A stretch of 64,000 bases of DNA from Veillonella sp. (GCF_018364065.1 NZ_JAGZMO010000003.1:62001-126000), one strand, 5' to 3'. Shown: positions 9,671-18,628, counted from the first letter of the stretch. Notes: a model not told the origin generated them from the sequence alone. Program-made: numbers and translations.

Positions 9671-9686
9671 TAATCAATATCAATTA
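9671..9686 (+). promoter_or_regulatory. Putative peroxide/iron regulator site at ahpC
   Basis: TAATCAATATCAATTA lies in the ahpC leader about 30 bases after the -10. Its reverse complement matches the elements at dps (20080) and rubrerythrin (61235) in 11 of 16 common positions. The AT-rich inverted pattern fits a PerR/Fur-family operator, which is inference. Confidence 0.55.
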
Positions 9687-9731
9687 TTCGTAAACAGATT
9701 ACTTATTTTTATTCAAAAAAGGAGAAACGAC

Positions 9732-10295
9732 ATGGCAATTATTGGCAAAGAGTTACCTGATTTTAAGTTGGAAGCGTTCAGAAATCCAGAAGTTGTAACA
9801 GTAACTAAAGCTGATGTTATCGGGAAATGGAGCGTATTTGTATTCTATCCTGCAGATTTCACATTTGTGTGTCCTACAGAATTAGAAGATTTACAAGATC
9901 ATTACGAAGAATTCCAGAAGCTTGGCGTTGAAGTATTCTCGGTATCCGTTGATTCCGAATTCGTTCACAAAGCTTGGGCCGACGCATCTCCGGGAATTGG
10001 CCGCATTCAATACACTATGTTGGCTGATATTAAACATGAATTGGCAGATTTCTTCGAAACATTCAGCGAAGAAGAAGGTCGCGCATTCCGCGGCAGCTTT
10101 GTAGTAAATCCACAAGGCGTTGTAGAAACTGCTGAAATCCACAATATGGGTATCGGTCGTTCCGCAGCTGAATTACTTCGCAAAGTACAGGCTGCTCAAT
10201 TCGTAGAAAAACATGGCGGTAAGGTTTGCCCTGCAAAATGGAAACCGGGTGCCGACACAATTACTCCATCTTTGGACTTGGTTGGTAAATTATAA
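9732..10295 (+). CDS. ahpC: Alkyl hydroperoxide reductase subunit C (2-Cys peroxiredoxin)
   Basis: A 187-aa typical 2-Cys peroxiredoxin that reduces H2O2 and organic peroxides. The peroxidatic Cys is in DFTFVCPTELEDL near residue 47 and the resolving Cys in GGKVCPAKWKPG near residue 167. No ahpF lies beside it, so the electron donor must be encoded elsewhere (a thioredoxin-reductase-like protein is the usual alternative in anaerobes). It has its own promoter, a putative operator in the leader and a terminator, so it is monocistronic. AAAGGAG precedes the ATG. Confidence 0.97.
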   Translation: MAIIGKELPDFKLEAFRNPEVVTVTKADVIGKWSVFVFYPADFTFVCPTELEDLQDHYEEFQKLGVEVFSVSVDSEFVHKAWADASPGIGRIQYTMLADIKHELADFFETFSEEEGRAFRGSFVVNPQGVVETAEIHNMGIGRSAAELLRKVQAAQFVEKHGGKVCPAKWKPGADTITPSLDLVGKL

Positions 10296-10372
10296 TAATC
10301 GATCCCTCCTCATATAAGAGAGGTCAGCACAGTACAGTCACTCTAACACATTAAAATCTTACATTTAATGTT

Positions 10373-10406
10373 AAGAGGCCGGCTTATTGGGCTGGCCTCT
10401 TTTTTG
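10373..10406 (+). terminator. ahpC terminator
   Basis: AAGAGGCC (10373-10380) pairs with GGCCTCTT (10394-10401) and is followed by a T run. Confidence 0.88.
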
Positions 10407-10853
10407 TGGAAAAATTTTTCTTTTGAAGGATTTGACGTTTTATTTTGAATTTAAGATAATGAAACAAGATATATCACTTTTTGATGGAGAAAATCAAGAA
10501 AATTTCACGGCTTGTAAAATTTTATATTGAAGTATTTTTACAATTCATTTTGTATAAATTTTCTTTTAAACTTATTCAAAATAATCTATTAATAGTTCGA
10601 TTGTTCTCTATGTATAATAGATAATATATAAGTATTAACCTTTAAAGTGCAGTGAGCTGATGAAGTTTTCAGGGATAGGACAAAACTAAAAGGATAGAAA
10701 TTGTATAGAAGAATAATTTGTATGATTATAGAAAATATCAATGTAAAAAGGAGTTATTTTTTCTAACTGTGATGTCATATAATAATTTTATATTGACATA
10801 ATTGGATTTATCGATTGTTTTAGTATATAATAGTATATAATTATGTTTAAAAG
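10407..10853. other. AT-rich intergenic region before arsR-type gene
   Basis: About 450 bases with no supported gene. Near the end are TTGACA at 10793 and two abutting copies of AGTATATAAT (10822-10841), which are likely part of the promoter/operator of the following ArsR gene; the -35 to -10 spacing is not standard for any one pairing. Confidence 0.5.
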
Positions 10854-10883
10854 ATGGATATGATGTTGAAAAGGAGTAAAGGT

Positions 10884-11219
10884 ATGGAAGTATCATACGA
10901 ACGTTTAGCCACAGTATTTAAGGCATTAAGCGACGAAACAAGACTACATATCATTGATATGTTATCATGCAACGAGCTTTGTGCGTGCGATATATTAGCT
11001 AGCTTTAATTTATCTCAGTCCACATTGAGTTATCACATGAAAATCTTAATTGATGCCGGTGTTGTTAACTCACAACGTAATGGTTTGTGGACTCGTTATT
11101 CGATTAATGAAGAAACATTTGAAGAACTTGTTAGAGTTATTCCTGAGTTGTACAAAACGAAAGACGAATGTCTTTGCGCTCAGATTAAATATTGCCGTTT
11201 AGAGGATAAACCGGAATAA
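10884..11219 (+). CDS. ArsR/SmtB-family transcriptional regulator
   Basis: A 111-aa winged-helix repressor. The helix-turn-helix reads LASFNLSQSTLSYHMKILIDAGVV and is preceded by the ELCACD metal box (compare ELCVCDL of ArsR), so As(III)/Sb(III) or another thiophilic ion is a plausible ligand. A further Cys cluster, DECLCAQIKYC, ends the protein. The start at 10884 is chosen because AAGGAG sits at 10871-10876; an in-frame ATG 30 bases earlier has none. No ars transporter is adjacent; dinB follows 12 bases later and may be co-transcribed. Confidence 0.88.
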   Translation: MEVSYERLATVFKALSDETRLHIIDMLSCNELCACDILASFNLSQSTLSYHMKILIDAGVVNSQRNGLWTRYSINEETFEELVRVIPELYKTKDECLCAQIKYCRLEDKPE

Positions 11220-11231
11220 TGGAGTAAAGCG

Positions 11232-12428
11232 ATGAGACGCTGGGTCATGCATGTAGATATGGATGCATTTTATGCGTCTGTAGAACAACGAGATAACCCT
11301 GACTACCAAGGTCACCCTGTCATTGTGGGTGGCCTTTCTTCGCGTGGAGTTGTAGCTACCGCGTCTTATGAAGCTCGTGCGCTGGGAGTGCATTCCGCCA
11401 TGAGCATGGTAAAGGCACGGCAGCTTTGCCCGGACGGTATTTATTTGCGGCCCCGTTTTGATGTGTACCACCAAATATCGGAGCAGATCCATGAGATTAT
11501 GCGCCGTTACACGCCATACATTGAGCCGTTGTCGTTGGATGAAGCATTTCTGGAAGTTACGGGGATGCATAAGCAGTTTAAAGGTCCTTATGATATGGGG
11601 AAGGCAATTAAAAAGGATATTTGGGAGGCCACAGCGCTAGTTGCTTCGGTTGGTGTGGCACCAAACAAGTATTTAGCAAAATTGGCCTCTGATTTACGAA
11701 AGCCTGATGGATTGATGGTAATTCCTTATGGCTCGGAAGCTAAAATTATTGCCCCCCTACCGGTAAAACGACTTTGGGGCGTAGGTAAAAGAACGGCACA
11801 AATTTTACAGGACGCGGGATTTTATAAAATTGGACAACTTGCACAATTACCGAATGCATCATCTCTGATACCTCTCTTGGGCAGTCAGGCACAGCGCATC
11901 TATGATATGTCGCGCGGCATCGACAATCGCCCGGTAGAATATGACCGGGAAGTGCAGTCCATTGGTAATGAGCTCACCTATACGGAAGATTTGACGGATC
12001 CGGATGTAATTGATAGGGAATGGTACTTTTACGCCCATAAGGTGGCGAAGCGATTGCGCGACGCCGGTGTAAAAGGTCAGACTATATCTGTAAAAGTGCG
12101 TTTTAATGATTTTAAAACGACGAGCCGGCAGGTAAGCCTGCAGATTCCCACGGACAGCGAGGAAACTCTATACCGTGTAGGGACGATGTTGTATAATAAA
12201 ATAAAAATTACAAAACCTATTCGCCTGTTAGGCCTGTCAGTGAGCGGTTTTGTGAAGGCAGATGAGCAAGTGAGTCTGTTTGATGAGCCTGAAGTCAGTG
12301 ATGAATTGACAAAAGCAGTGGACTCGCTGGAGGCAAAATTTGGCGAAGGCGTTATTATGAAGGGCGCCCTATGGGAGCGTGTTCATAGTAAGGTCGGAAA
12401 GAGAGATGATGAAGATGGCACATTTTGA
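11232..12428 (+). CDS. dinB: DNA polymerase IV (Y-family)
   Basis: A 398-aa translesion polymerase. Catalytic carboxylates are visible in HVDMDAFYASVEQRDNP at the N-terminus and SLDEAFLEVT near residue 100; the SVGVAPNKYLAKLASDLRKPDG palm segment and little-finger domain follow. It lacks an obvious canonical beta-clamp tail but contains QVSLFDEPE near residue 345, which resembles a clamp-binding QxxLF motif. It overlaps the next gene by about 23 bases, pointing to a shared transcript. Confidence 0.95.
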   Translation: MRRWVMHVDMDAFYASVEQRDNPDYQGHPVIVGGLSSRGVVATASYEARALGVHSAMSMVKARQLCPDGIYLRPRFDVYHQISEQIHEIMRRYTPYIEPLSLDEAFLEVTGMHKQFKGPYDMGKAIKKDIWEATALVASVGVAPNKYLAKLASDLRKPDGLMVIPYGSEAKIIAPLPVKRLWGVGKRTAQILQDAGFYKIGQLAQLPNASSLIPLLGSQAQRIYDMSRGIDNRPVEYDREVQSIGNELTYTEDLTDPDVIDREWYFYAHKVAKRLRDAGVKGQTISVKVRFNDFKTTSRQVSLQIPTDSEETLYRVGTMLYNKIKITKPIRLLGLSVSGFVKADEQVSLFDEPEVSDELTKAVDSLEAKFGEGVIMKGALWERVHSKVGKRDDEDGTF

Positions 12429-13713
12429 TTTGAAATTCGGCAAAGGCAGCATGGGGGTTACGCTGCCTGACGAACGAGTGCTTCGCGTAATTGAAGGGGC
12501 GCCTTATCCGGCCGTCGAAGACGTAAGAGCGGAACTTCGCAAAGGATTGGACAATCCGATCGGTACGGCACCACTTCATGAGTTGGCACAGAATGCGGAA
12601 AATGTTTGTATTGTCGTGTCGGATATTACGCGGGCTTGGTTGCGTTATGATCTGTTTTTACCGGAACTGTTGGACTATTTAAACGAAGCAGGCATTCCGG
12701 ATTCCCAGATTTTCTTACTTATTGCATACGGTGCACATCGCTTGCAGACAGAAGCGGAATCACGGGCAGAATTCGGTGATGCTGTAGTTGACCGCGTACG
12801 CATTGAACACAGCAGCGGCACTAATCCGGACAGCAAATTCGTTCGTTTGGGGACTACCACACAGGGCGTACCAATTGAAGTGAACGAATTGGCGGTAAAT
12901 GCGGATTTTGTTATTTTAACCGGTGCCATCGGTTACCACTCCATGGCCGGATTTGGCGGTGGCCGTAAAGCGGTATTGCCGGGGATTTCTTCCTATCGTG
13001 CCATTCAAGGCAACCATTGCTTCTGCTTAGGGCCGAATCAGGGGGATGGCATCAGCGAAGCGGCTGTGAGCGGCAATATTTCCGAAACAAACTTAATGCA
13101 CAAGGACCAAATGGAACATGCGTCTGCCTTGGATGCCAATTTCCTTGTAAACGTGGTGCTTAATGCAGATGATAATATCGCTAAGCTTATGTGCGGACAT
13201 TGGGATGATGCATGGCATGAAGGTACGGAACTGGTTGAACAGATTTATGGCGTGGCTATTGATGAGTTGGCCGATTGTGTGCTGGTAACATCCGGCGGAT
13301 ATCCTAAAGATATTAATCTGTATCAGGCGCTAAAAGCACAGGAAAATGCTATTAAGGCGTGCAAACCGGGTGGTGTAGTCATCATGGTTATGGAATTGGA
13401 TGATATTAATGAACCGGCTGATTTTATGCACTGGTTTGATATAGAAGATTTATATGAACGAGAAAAAGCTTTGCGTGCAGGATTTACTGTACCCGGCTTC
13501 GTATCTTTATTATTCGGCGAAGCATTGACGAAGTATCATCACATCTTGGTAAGCGCTGAAAAGAACAAAGAAGCTGGCGAACGTCTTGGTGTTCCTACGG
13601 TAACAACCATTGAAGAAGCCTTGGCTTTGGCGGAAGGGTATTTAAAGCGGAATGATTTTACAGTTACCGTTATGACGCAGGGCAGCAATACGATGCCTAT
13701 TTTAGAGAAATAG
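12406..13713 (+). CDS. LarA-family nickel-dependent racemase/epimerase
   Basis: A 435-aa protein of the lactate racemase family. Key positions of LarA are visible: His in YGAHRLQT (about residue 110), His in GYHSMAGFGGG (about 177), the cofactor-binding Lys in GGGRKAVLPGI (about 188) and the nickel-ligand His in IQGNH (about 204). The reaction in LarA is D/L-lactate interconversion with a nickel pincer nucleotide. The cofactor genes larB, larC and larE are not in the window. Family members act on other 2-hydroxy acids, so lactate is likely but not certain. Several ATG codons (12406, 12409, 12415) are possible starts. Confidence 0.85.
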   Translation: MMKMAHFDLKFGKGSMGVTLPDERVLRVIEGAPYPAVEDVRAELRKGLDNPIGTAPLHELAQNAENVCIVVSDITRAWLRYDLFLPELLDYLNEAGIPDSQIFLLIAYGAHRLQTEAESRAEFGDAVVDRVRIEHSSGTNPDSKFVRLGTTTQGVPIEVNELAVNADFVILTGAIGYHSMAGFGGGRKAVLPGISSYRAIQGNHCFCLGPNQGDGISEAAVSGNISETNLMHKDQMEHASALDANFLVNVVLNADDNIAKLMCGHWDDAWHEGTELVEQIYGVAIDELADCVLVTSGGYPKDINLYQALKAQENAIKACKPGGVVIMVMELDDINEPADFMHWFDIEDLYEREKALRAGFTVPGFVSLLFGEALTKYHHILVSAEKNKEAGERLGVPTVTTIEEALALAEGYLKRNDFTVTVMTQGSNTMPILEK

Positions 13714-13759
13714 GCATATCATATAAAAATAGCAACAGCAACATTAAACTATATAATTG

Positions 13760-13782
13760 TTAGGCCCATTAGAATGGCCTAA
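13760..13782 (+). terminator. Hairpin after LarA-family gene
   Basis: TTAGGCC (13760-13766) pairs with GGCCTAA (13776-13782). No T run follows, so termination is uncertain. Confidence 0.45.
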
Positions 13783-13823
13783 TAAAATACATTATGGGAT
13801 GGTTAATTTAAGGAGTGAATAAG

Positions 13824-15362
13824 ATGCATAGTCGTCAGGGGATCATAAGTAAGGCAGTTATAGAATCAGTACGCCGCGCTCTACATAATAAATATGTAGA
13901 AGATTCACAGATTAAATGTATGCTGGAAGAATTCCTGGCTGAGGATTTGACGCCTCAGGAACTGGAAATTACCGGTCATGCTTACAAAGAAGTTAAGGAC
14001 CGCTTGGCATACAGTGCCGTATTGGACGGCTTATGGCAAGAAATTGAAGAAACTCAGACTTTATATGATAAACTTCATGTGTACGACTCCTTGGAAAAAG
14101 AATATAGTTCTGCAAAAACTCGTTTAGATCATGAAGATCTTCCGATTAACAGTATTGATTTAGAAGAAGTGGATATGGGTGAAGAAGGCGATGTAGAAGG
14201 CTTTGAGAAATCGGAAACCGAAGTTCCGTCTTATGACAAGAGCCTGGTTACTCGTGAAATCGGAGCCATTATTACTCGCGGCAATCAAACACTGGCAGAA
14301 CGCCATGACGGTGCTATCGTTACTCGTCATCAAGGTTCTGTTGCAATTCGTCCGCTCCAAAACTTAGACGTAGTGCGCAATATGCCTCTTTATGGAACAG
14401 ATTTATCTGTGCATAATAAGAAAGATCATGCGGTCGATGAGGAAATGACTGACGTTTTCGAAGGAGAAGATGTGGTAAACGCCGAATTGAATGCCGAACC
14501 GAAAGCAAGTAAAAAAGGTAAGCGCAAGTCGAAGTGTAAAGGGGACGGTAAAAAAGGTGGTCATAAAGCCGAAGGTCGCAAAGGTGAGGGGCGCAAATCG
14601 AAGAAGGACAAGCATAAACGATATGAAAAAGTAGAGCCTCTCGACTTTGATGCTTTGGAAGAAGTGGCAGGAGCCGTTCAATCCGATTACAACAATAATG
14701 AAGTAGAATTTGAATATACTCATACGCAAGATGCGGCAGATGCAGCTGATGATACCTTAGCAGTAGGTGCGGCAAGTGCAGAAGTGGCAAATGAAACCGG
14801 TAAAGACGGGGCGCATGAAAAAGGTAAAGTGAAAAATAAAGCTAAGGTTAGTTCCAAAGAAAAAGCAAAAAAACGCAAGACAAAACAACAGATAGCACAG
14901 GAGGTTGAGTCTAAAGACGGGGAATTGTATCTTAAAGATATTTTAACGTTATTAGATAAAGACGGATCCGAAGCGGGTTCGTTAGAAGATATAATCCGCA
15001 ATACAGAGTGGAAAGAATTCAAACAGTTGACGAAACGTGCAAAGAAAGCGTTGAAACGGGCGCGTAAAGCGGCTAAAGAAATGGCTGTGACTGATTTTGT
15101 TGAACACTACGGTAATTTTGACGCCGATATGCGAGATCCGGAAGAACCGGGTGCAGTGAATAATCTAGGTAAAGAAAAGATGCCTGCTCAGGAGCCTCAA
15201 AAAGAAGAAACTGTAGAAACTCGTGAGACTCATGAAGAGCATGAAACTTTTGAAGCACCTGAAACTCATGAAGCACATACAGACGTATCTGTAGAGAAAC
15301 CTAAAAAAGAAAAAAAGGAATCTCTAAAAGCTCATAAGAAGCATACGAAATCAAAAAAGTAA
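13824..15362 (+). CDS. Unrecognised 512-aa charged, mostly disordered protein
   Basis: I do not recognise this protein. The first ~110 residues look folded and helical (SRQGIISKAVIESVRRALHN to HVYDSLEKEY). Residues ~145-185 hold a short repeat, GAIITRG then GAIVTRHQGSVAIR. The rest is low-complexity: Lys/Gly-rich blocks around 235-270, an acidic/Ala stretch, a helical basic segment KQLTKRAKKALKRARKAAKE, and a C-terminus of ETHE-like repeats ending in Lys/His. There is no signal peptide or membrane helix. The ATG at 13824 is 8 bases after AAGGAG; the GTG at 13815 overlaps that site. The small Cys-rich gene follows 32 bases later. Confidence 0.8.
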   Translation: MHSRQGIISKAVIESVRRALHNKYVEDSQIKCMLEEFLAEDLTPQELEITGHAYKEVKDRLAYSAVLDGLWQEIEETQTLYDKLHVYDSLEKEYSSAKTRLDHEDLPINSIDLEEVDMGEEGDVEGFEKSETEVPSYDKSLVTREIGAIITRGNQTLAERHDGAIVTRHQGSVAIRPLQNLDVVRNMPLYGTDLSVHNKKDHAVDEEMTDVFEGEDVVNAELNAEPKASKKGKRKSKCKGDGKKGGHKAEGRKGEGRKSKKDKHKRYEKVEPLDFDALEEVAGAVQSDYNNNEVEFEYTHTQDAADAADDTLAVGAASAEVANETGKDGAHEKGKVKNKAKVSSKEKAKKRKTKQQIAQEVESKDGELYLKDILTLLDKDGSEAGSLEDIIRNTEWKEFKQLTKRAKKALKRARKAAKEMAVTDFVEHYGNFDADMRDPEEPGAVNNLGKEKMPAQEPQKEETVETRETHEEHETFEAPETHEAHTDVSVEKPKKEKKESLKAHKKHTKSKK

Positions 15363-15394
15363 TAGACCTTGGCAGTATTTACTCAGTAGGAAAA

Positions 15395-15688
15395 GTGTTG
15401 ACACAAGGGGGCCTATTGACCGGTATATTGTCCAAGGTAGTGACCGGAGTGTTAGATGAAATGGTGGAAGAATTCGTGTCGCCTCAGCCAGGTCGTCGTG
15501 CGAACGAATCTATGACCAGAAGCGCTACATCAGTTAGAACGGGGGCATCTGCAGCAGGTGAATCAAGTAACCAACTGCCTCTTACCGATGAAAAAGGGCG
15601 CTGTATGGGCTGTGGCAATCGATGCCGTCCGGTGAAGCCAAACTGCAAACGACGCCAGAAAGCGTTGGCGAAATGGAGACCGTCGTAG
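15395..15688 (+). CDS. Small protein with C-terminal Cys cluster
   Basis: A 97-aa unrecognised protein. An N-terminal helical part, LTQGGLLTGILSKVVTGVLD, is followed by a Ser/Thr/Ala linker and a C-terminal CMGCGNRCRPVKPNC, four cysteines in a pattern that could bind zinc or an Fe-S cluster. No ATG is available: GTG at 15395 or TTG at 15398 would be used with a weak GTAGG site, so translation may be coupled to the gene upstream. Codon use and the conserved-looking hydrophobic start argue that it is real. Confidence 0.6.
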   Translation: MLTQGGLLTGILSKVVTGVLDEMVEEFVSPQPGRRANESMTRSATSVRTGASAAGESSNQLPLTDEKGRCMGCGNRCRPVKPNCKRRQKALAKWRPS

Positions 15689-15748
15689 GCGGTAATAGCT
15701 GTTAAAATTTCAGGTCATTAAATACCTCAACGAAAAGGAGTGAATCCA

Positions 15749-16219
15749 ATGGCAGAGTTAAAGATAGGTGACAAGGCACCGGAATTTTCCGTAGTAAATG
15801 ACGCCAATGAGATGGTGAGTTTAAAAGACTTGGCCGGTCAAAAGGTGATTTTATATTTCTATCCGAAAGATAATACGCCGGGCTGTTCTGTAGAAGCACA
15901 GCAATTTAATGCAGCCTATGCAAAGCTTAAAGAAGCCGGATATGTAGTGCTTGGTGTGAGCCGTGACACGGTGAAACGCCATGTGAACTTTAAGGCAAAA
16001 TATGATTTGCAATTTGATTTATTGGCCGATACAGACGAAGCTGTATGCAATGCTTACGGTGTTATGAAAGAAAAGAAGCTTTATGGCAAAGTATCTATCG
16101 GTATTGAACGCTCTACGTTCGTCATCGATGAAAAAGGTATACTTACTCATATCTATCGCGGTGTAAAAGCGAAAGAACATGTAGGACAGTTGTTGGCTGA
16201 CTTAAACATTGCTGAATAA
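15749..16219 (+). CDS. bcp: Thioredoxin-dependent peroxiredoxin, BCP type
   Basis: A 156-aa peroxiredoxin of the BCP/PrxQ group. The peroxidatic Cys is in DNTPGCSVEAQQF (about residue 49). Many BCPs have the resolving Cys five residues later (PGCTKEAC); here that place is Gln, so the enzyme is either 1-Cys-like or uses the Cys in AVCNAYGV. It would reduce peroxides in the cytoplasm with thioredoxin or another thiol. The ATG at 15749 follows AAAAGGAG by 8 bases. Confidence 0.93.
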   Translation: MAELKIGDKAPEFSVVNDANEMVSLKDLAGQKVILYFYPKDNTPGCSVEAQQFNAAYAKLKEAGYVVLGVSRDTVKRHVNFKAKYDLQFDLLADTDEAVCNAYGVMKEKKLYGKVSIGIERSTFVIDEKGILTHIYRGVKAKEHVGQLLADLNIAE

Positions 16220-16314
16220 TATAGAGTTATATATTATGGCTGTAGTTTGAACATAAAATTTAATTTGTAGTGTTTGCAATCAACATAAAAGAATCGAATA
16301 TTCGCATATAAAAT

Positions 16315-16344
16315 AGCGGTGTAAGCTTTGATGCTTACACCGCT
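16315..16344. terminator. Bidirectional terminator between bcp and LysR gene
   Basis: AGCGGTGTAAGC (16315-16326) and GCTTACACCGCT (16333-16344) make a perfect 12-bp stem between two convergent genes; flanking A and T tracts suit both directions. Confidence 0.85.
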
Positions 16345-16351
16345 TTATGTT

Positions 16352-17257
16352 TTAGCGAATAGACAGTGTTTCCGGTACACGGCTATGGAAGTAGTTGACC
16401 CACAGGCGAATGGCCGGGATGATTAGGGAGCGTTCATTCCAAATCATGCCAAGCACCCAATCGATGCGTGGTGTAATTGGAATGGAGACTAAATCATCCG
16501 AGTGGAGTCGATCACAGATGGTCTGTGGTAAAATGGCGGATCCGAGACCGCTTTTTACGAGTTCCGCAATGAAGTCCCAATTATTACTTTGTGCTGCAAT
16601 AGTCGGTACAACCCCAATCTCCTGGAAACGTCCTAAAATAATGTCATATAAGGAAAAGGACGGATGGAAGAAAATCAATGGTTCCTTCTTAATGTCCTGT
16701 AAGGTAATGACTTCGCGCTGGGCAAATGGAGAATCCGGTGTAACCACATATTTCAAAGGCTGTTGGTTAAAAATATAGGTCCGCGTGTCTTTGTTGGTAA
16801 ATGCGGGAACAGGTAAAGTGACGAAGCCTACCTGTAATTGACCGTCTTGCACTAATTGGGCAATTTGAGGAGATCCATACTCGCTAACTTTTAAGGAGAT
16901 GCGCGGATATTTCTGCATGAAGTCGCGAATGATCGGCGATAAGAAGGACGAACCGATCATAGGAGGAATCCCTAGGCTGATTTCACCTGATTCCAAGTCG
17001 TTTGTATGGCTCATCTGGTATTCCAGGACTTCGAATTGGCGCACAAGAGCTTCGATTTGAGGCAATACCGCACAGGCCTCTTCTGTCAGCTCGATGCGAT
17101 GGCCGCGGCGTTTAAAGAGCTGCTTGTTCCATTCCCCTTCCAACAGGCGCACGGCCTTACTGAGGGACGGTTGGCTTACATGCAGGGTTTGAGCCGCTTT
17201 AGTGAAGCTTTTTTGACGGGCCACTTCGACGAAATATTTTAAATGTGTAATATCCAT
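16352..17257 (-). CDS. LysR-family regulator (CidR-like)
   Basis: A 301-aa LysR-type regulator: N-terminal winged helix MDITHLKYFVEVARQKSFTKAAQTLHVSQPS (shown in part: SFTKAAQTLHVSQPSLSKAV) and a C-terminal periplasmic-binding-protein-like effector domain. It is divergent from a CidA/LrgA-LrgB pair, the same arrangement as CidR or YwbI beside their targets, so it probably activates that operon in response to a small metabolite such as a weak acid; this is inference. GGAGGTG precedes the ATG. Confidence 0.9.
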   Translation of the reverse strand: MDITHLKYFVEVARQKSFTKAAQTLHVSQPSLSKAVRLLEGEWNKQLFKRRGHRIELTEEACAVLPQIEALVRQFEVLEYQMSHTNDLESGEISLGIPPMIGSSFLSPIIRDFMQKYPRISLKVSEYGSPQIAQLVQDGQLQVGFVTLPVPAFTNKDTRTYIFNQQPLKYVVTPDSPFAQREVITLQDIKKEPLIFFHPSFSLYDIILGRFQEIGVVPTIAAQSNNWDFIAELVKSGLGSAILPQTICDRLHSDDLVSIPITPRIDWVLGMIWNERSLIIPAIRLWVNYFHSRVPETLSIR

Positions 17258-17386
17258 GGAACACCTCCGGTCATATCGAATCCAATCTTACTATTATTAT
17301 AACCAAAAAGAATAATAGAGTATAGGAAAAAAATATTTTTATTTTTACTTATTATGGTCTACAATATGACTTACCAAAGAGGAATC

Positions 17387-17419
17387 CCACAAGTGTGGGG
17401 CTTGAAAAGATTGTTTCAA
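17387..17419. promoter_or_regulatory. Inverted repeats in LysR-lrgA spacer
   Basis: CCCACAAGTGTGGG (17387-17400) and TTGAAA-N6-TTTCAA (about 17402-17419) lie between the divergent genes. The second fits the size of a LysR-type operator; either may also form a mRNA hairpin in the lrgA leader. Confidence 0.45.
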
Positions 17420-17446
17420 CGACAGAAGATAAAGGAGTGATTAGGT

Positions 17447-17824
17447 ATGAAACGATTTGCAATTATTGTAGGACAGGTTTTATTCCTATCCTTTATTGGA
17501 GTTGTAGGAAACTTCTTACAACAATGGTTGCATTTGCCATTGCCCGGCACATTGGTAGGCATGTTATTATTGTTTGCCTTACTGATGACAGGTGTTGTTA
17601 AACTTGACTATGTAGAACAAGGGGCCGCTATTTTAATTAGCGAACTGCTCCTGTTTTTTATTCCATCCGCAATCGGAGTTATTCAGTATACACAGCTCTT
17701 CGGCAGCACAGGCGCCATGCTTCTCGGCGTTATCGTAACAAGTATCGTAACATTGTTGCTGTCCGTTTTAATTATTACATTAAACATTATGAAATTACGT
17801 AGAAAGGGGTATCGATTATGGTAG
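17447..17824 (+). CDS. CidA/LrgA-family holin-like membrane protein
   Basis: A 125-aa protein with four hydrophobic segments and the family pattern LPLPGTLVGMLLLFALLMTGVV (seen here from LPLPGTLVGM). CidA/LrgA proteins form membrane pores or transport small metabolites such as pyruvate, and influence autolysis. The gene overlaps the LrgB gene by 7 bases, so the two are translated together. Confidence 0.9.
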   Translation: MKRFAIIVGQVLFLSFIGVVGNFLQQWLHLPLPGTLVGMLLLFALLMTGVVKLDYVEQGAAILISELLLFFIPSAIGVIQYTQLFGSTGAMLLGVIVTSIVTLLLSVLIITLNIMKLRRKGYRLW

Positions 17825-18537
17825 ACTATTCCATATTTCAATTAATTAGTATTCACATTATTGAATCTTTGGTTGGTACTGTAGTTGTATATTTCCTTTT
17901 CAAAAAACTATATGAACGTTCCGGCAAAAAGTTATATTTAAACCCATTGCTTATCGTTCCTGTTGTGATCGGCTTGTTTCTAGTGACTATGCAAATTCCT
18001 TACGAAACATATCAGGAAGGCAGCCAATATATTTCCATTATGTTGCAGCCGGCTACGGTAGCCTTTGCGGTACCACTTTATAAATTCCGTCACGTTGTAA
18101 AAGAATATGCTATTCCTTTGGTTGTAGTTATCGGCCTTGGTTGTGCCGTAGCTTTCCTTGGATCTATGGGCATTGCAGAATTATTCGGTTTAAGCCCTGA
18201 ATTGGTGCACAGCATTGCACCACGTTCCGTAACAACACCGCTCGCCATTGCAGCATCTAATACTATCGGTGGTAACCCTACGATTACAGCAATCTTAGTA
18301 ATTGCTACCGGCTTAATTGGTATGATCATGACCACTATGTTGGTAAAACAGGCACACATTCACAATCGTTTGTTAAAAGGTATGTTGTACGGTATCTCCG
18401 CACATGGTACAGGTACAGCGAAGGCCTATGAAGACGGTCCTAAAACCGGTGCTATCGCATCCTTAACAATGATTATCATGGGGATATTCACGACGATTAT
18501 GGCGCCTATTGTATCCTACGTATCAGTGTTGTTCTAG
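17818..18537 (+). CDS. LrgB/CidB-family membrane protein
   Basis: A 239-aa protein with six or more membrane segments. The family signature is clear: HSIAPRSVTTPLAIAASNTI and GISAHGTGTAKA. LrgB works with LrgA, either as an antiholin-like partner or in pyruvate/by-product transport. An inner hairpin (18549-18565) and a strong terminator follow, so the operon is two genes. Confidence 0.93.
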   Translation: MVDYSIFQLISIHIIESLVGTVVVYFLFKKLYERSGKKLYLNPLLIVPVVIGLFLVTMQIPYETYQEGSQYISIMLQPATVAFAVPLYKFRHVVKEYAIPLVVVIGLGCAVAFLGSMGIAELFGLSPELVHSIAPRSVTTPLAIAASNTIGGNPTITAILVIATGLIGMIMTTMLVKQAHIHNRLLKGMLYGISAHGTGTAKAYEDGPKTGAIASLTMIIMGIFTTIMAPIVSYVSVLF

Positions 18538-18595
18538 TCATTTAACGCAAGGCTCTATTAGCCTTAGTATTAGAACTAAAAAATTATTACATATT

Positions 18596-18628
18596 ACACC
18601 CTTTTTCAGTTGAAAAAGGGTGTTTTTT
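18596..18628 (+). terminator. Terminator of lrgAB-like operon
   Basis: ACACCCTTTTTCA (18596-18608) pairs with TGAAAAAGGGTGT (18611-18623) followed by T6. A smaller hairpin, AAGGCT/AGCCTT at 18549-18565, lies just before. Confidence 0.9.

Noticed and set aside
14320..14790. Long open frames opposite the 512-aa protein
   Set aside because: They are antisense shadows caused by the Lys/Glu-rich codon use of the plus-strand gene; no ribosome site or plausible protein character.
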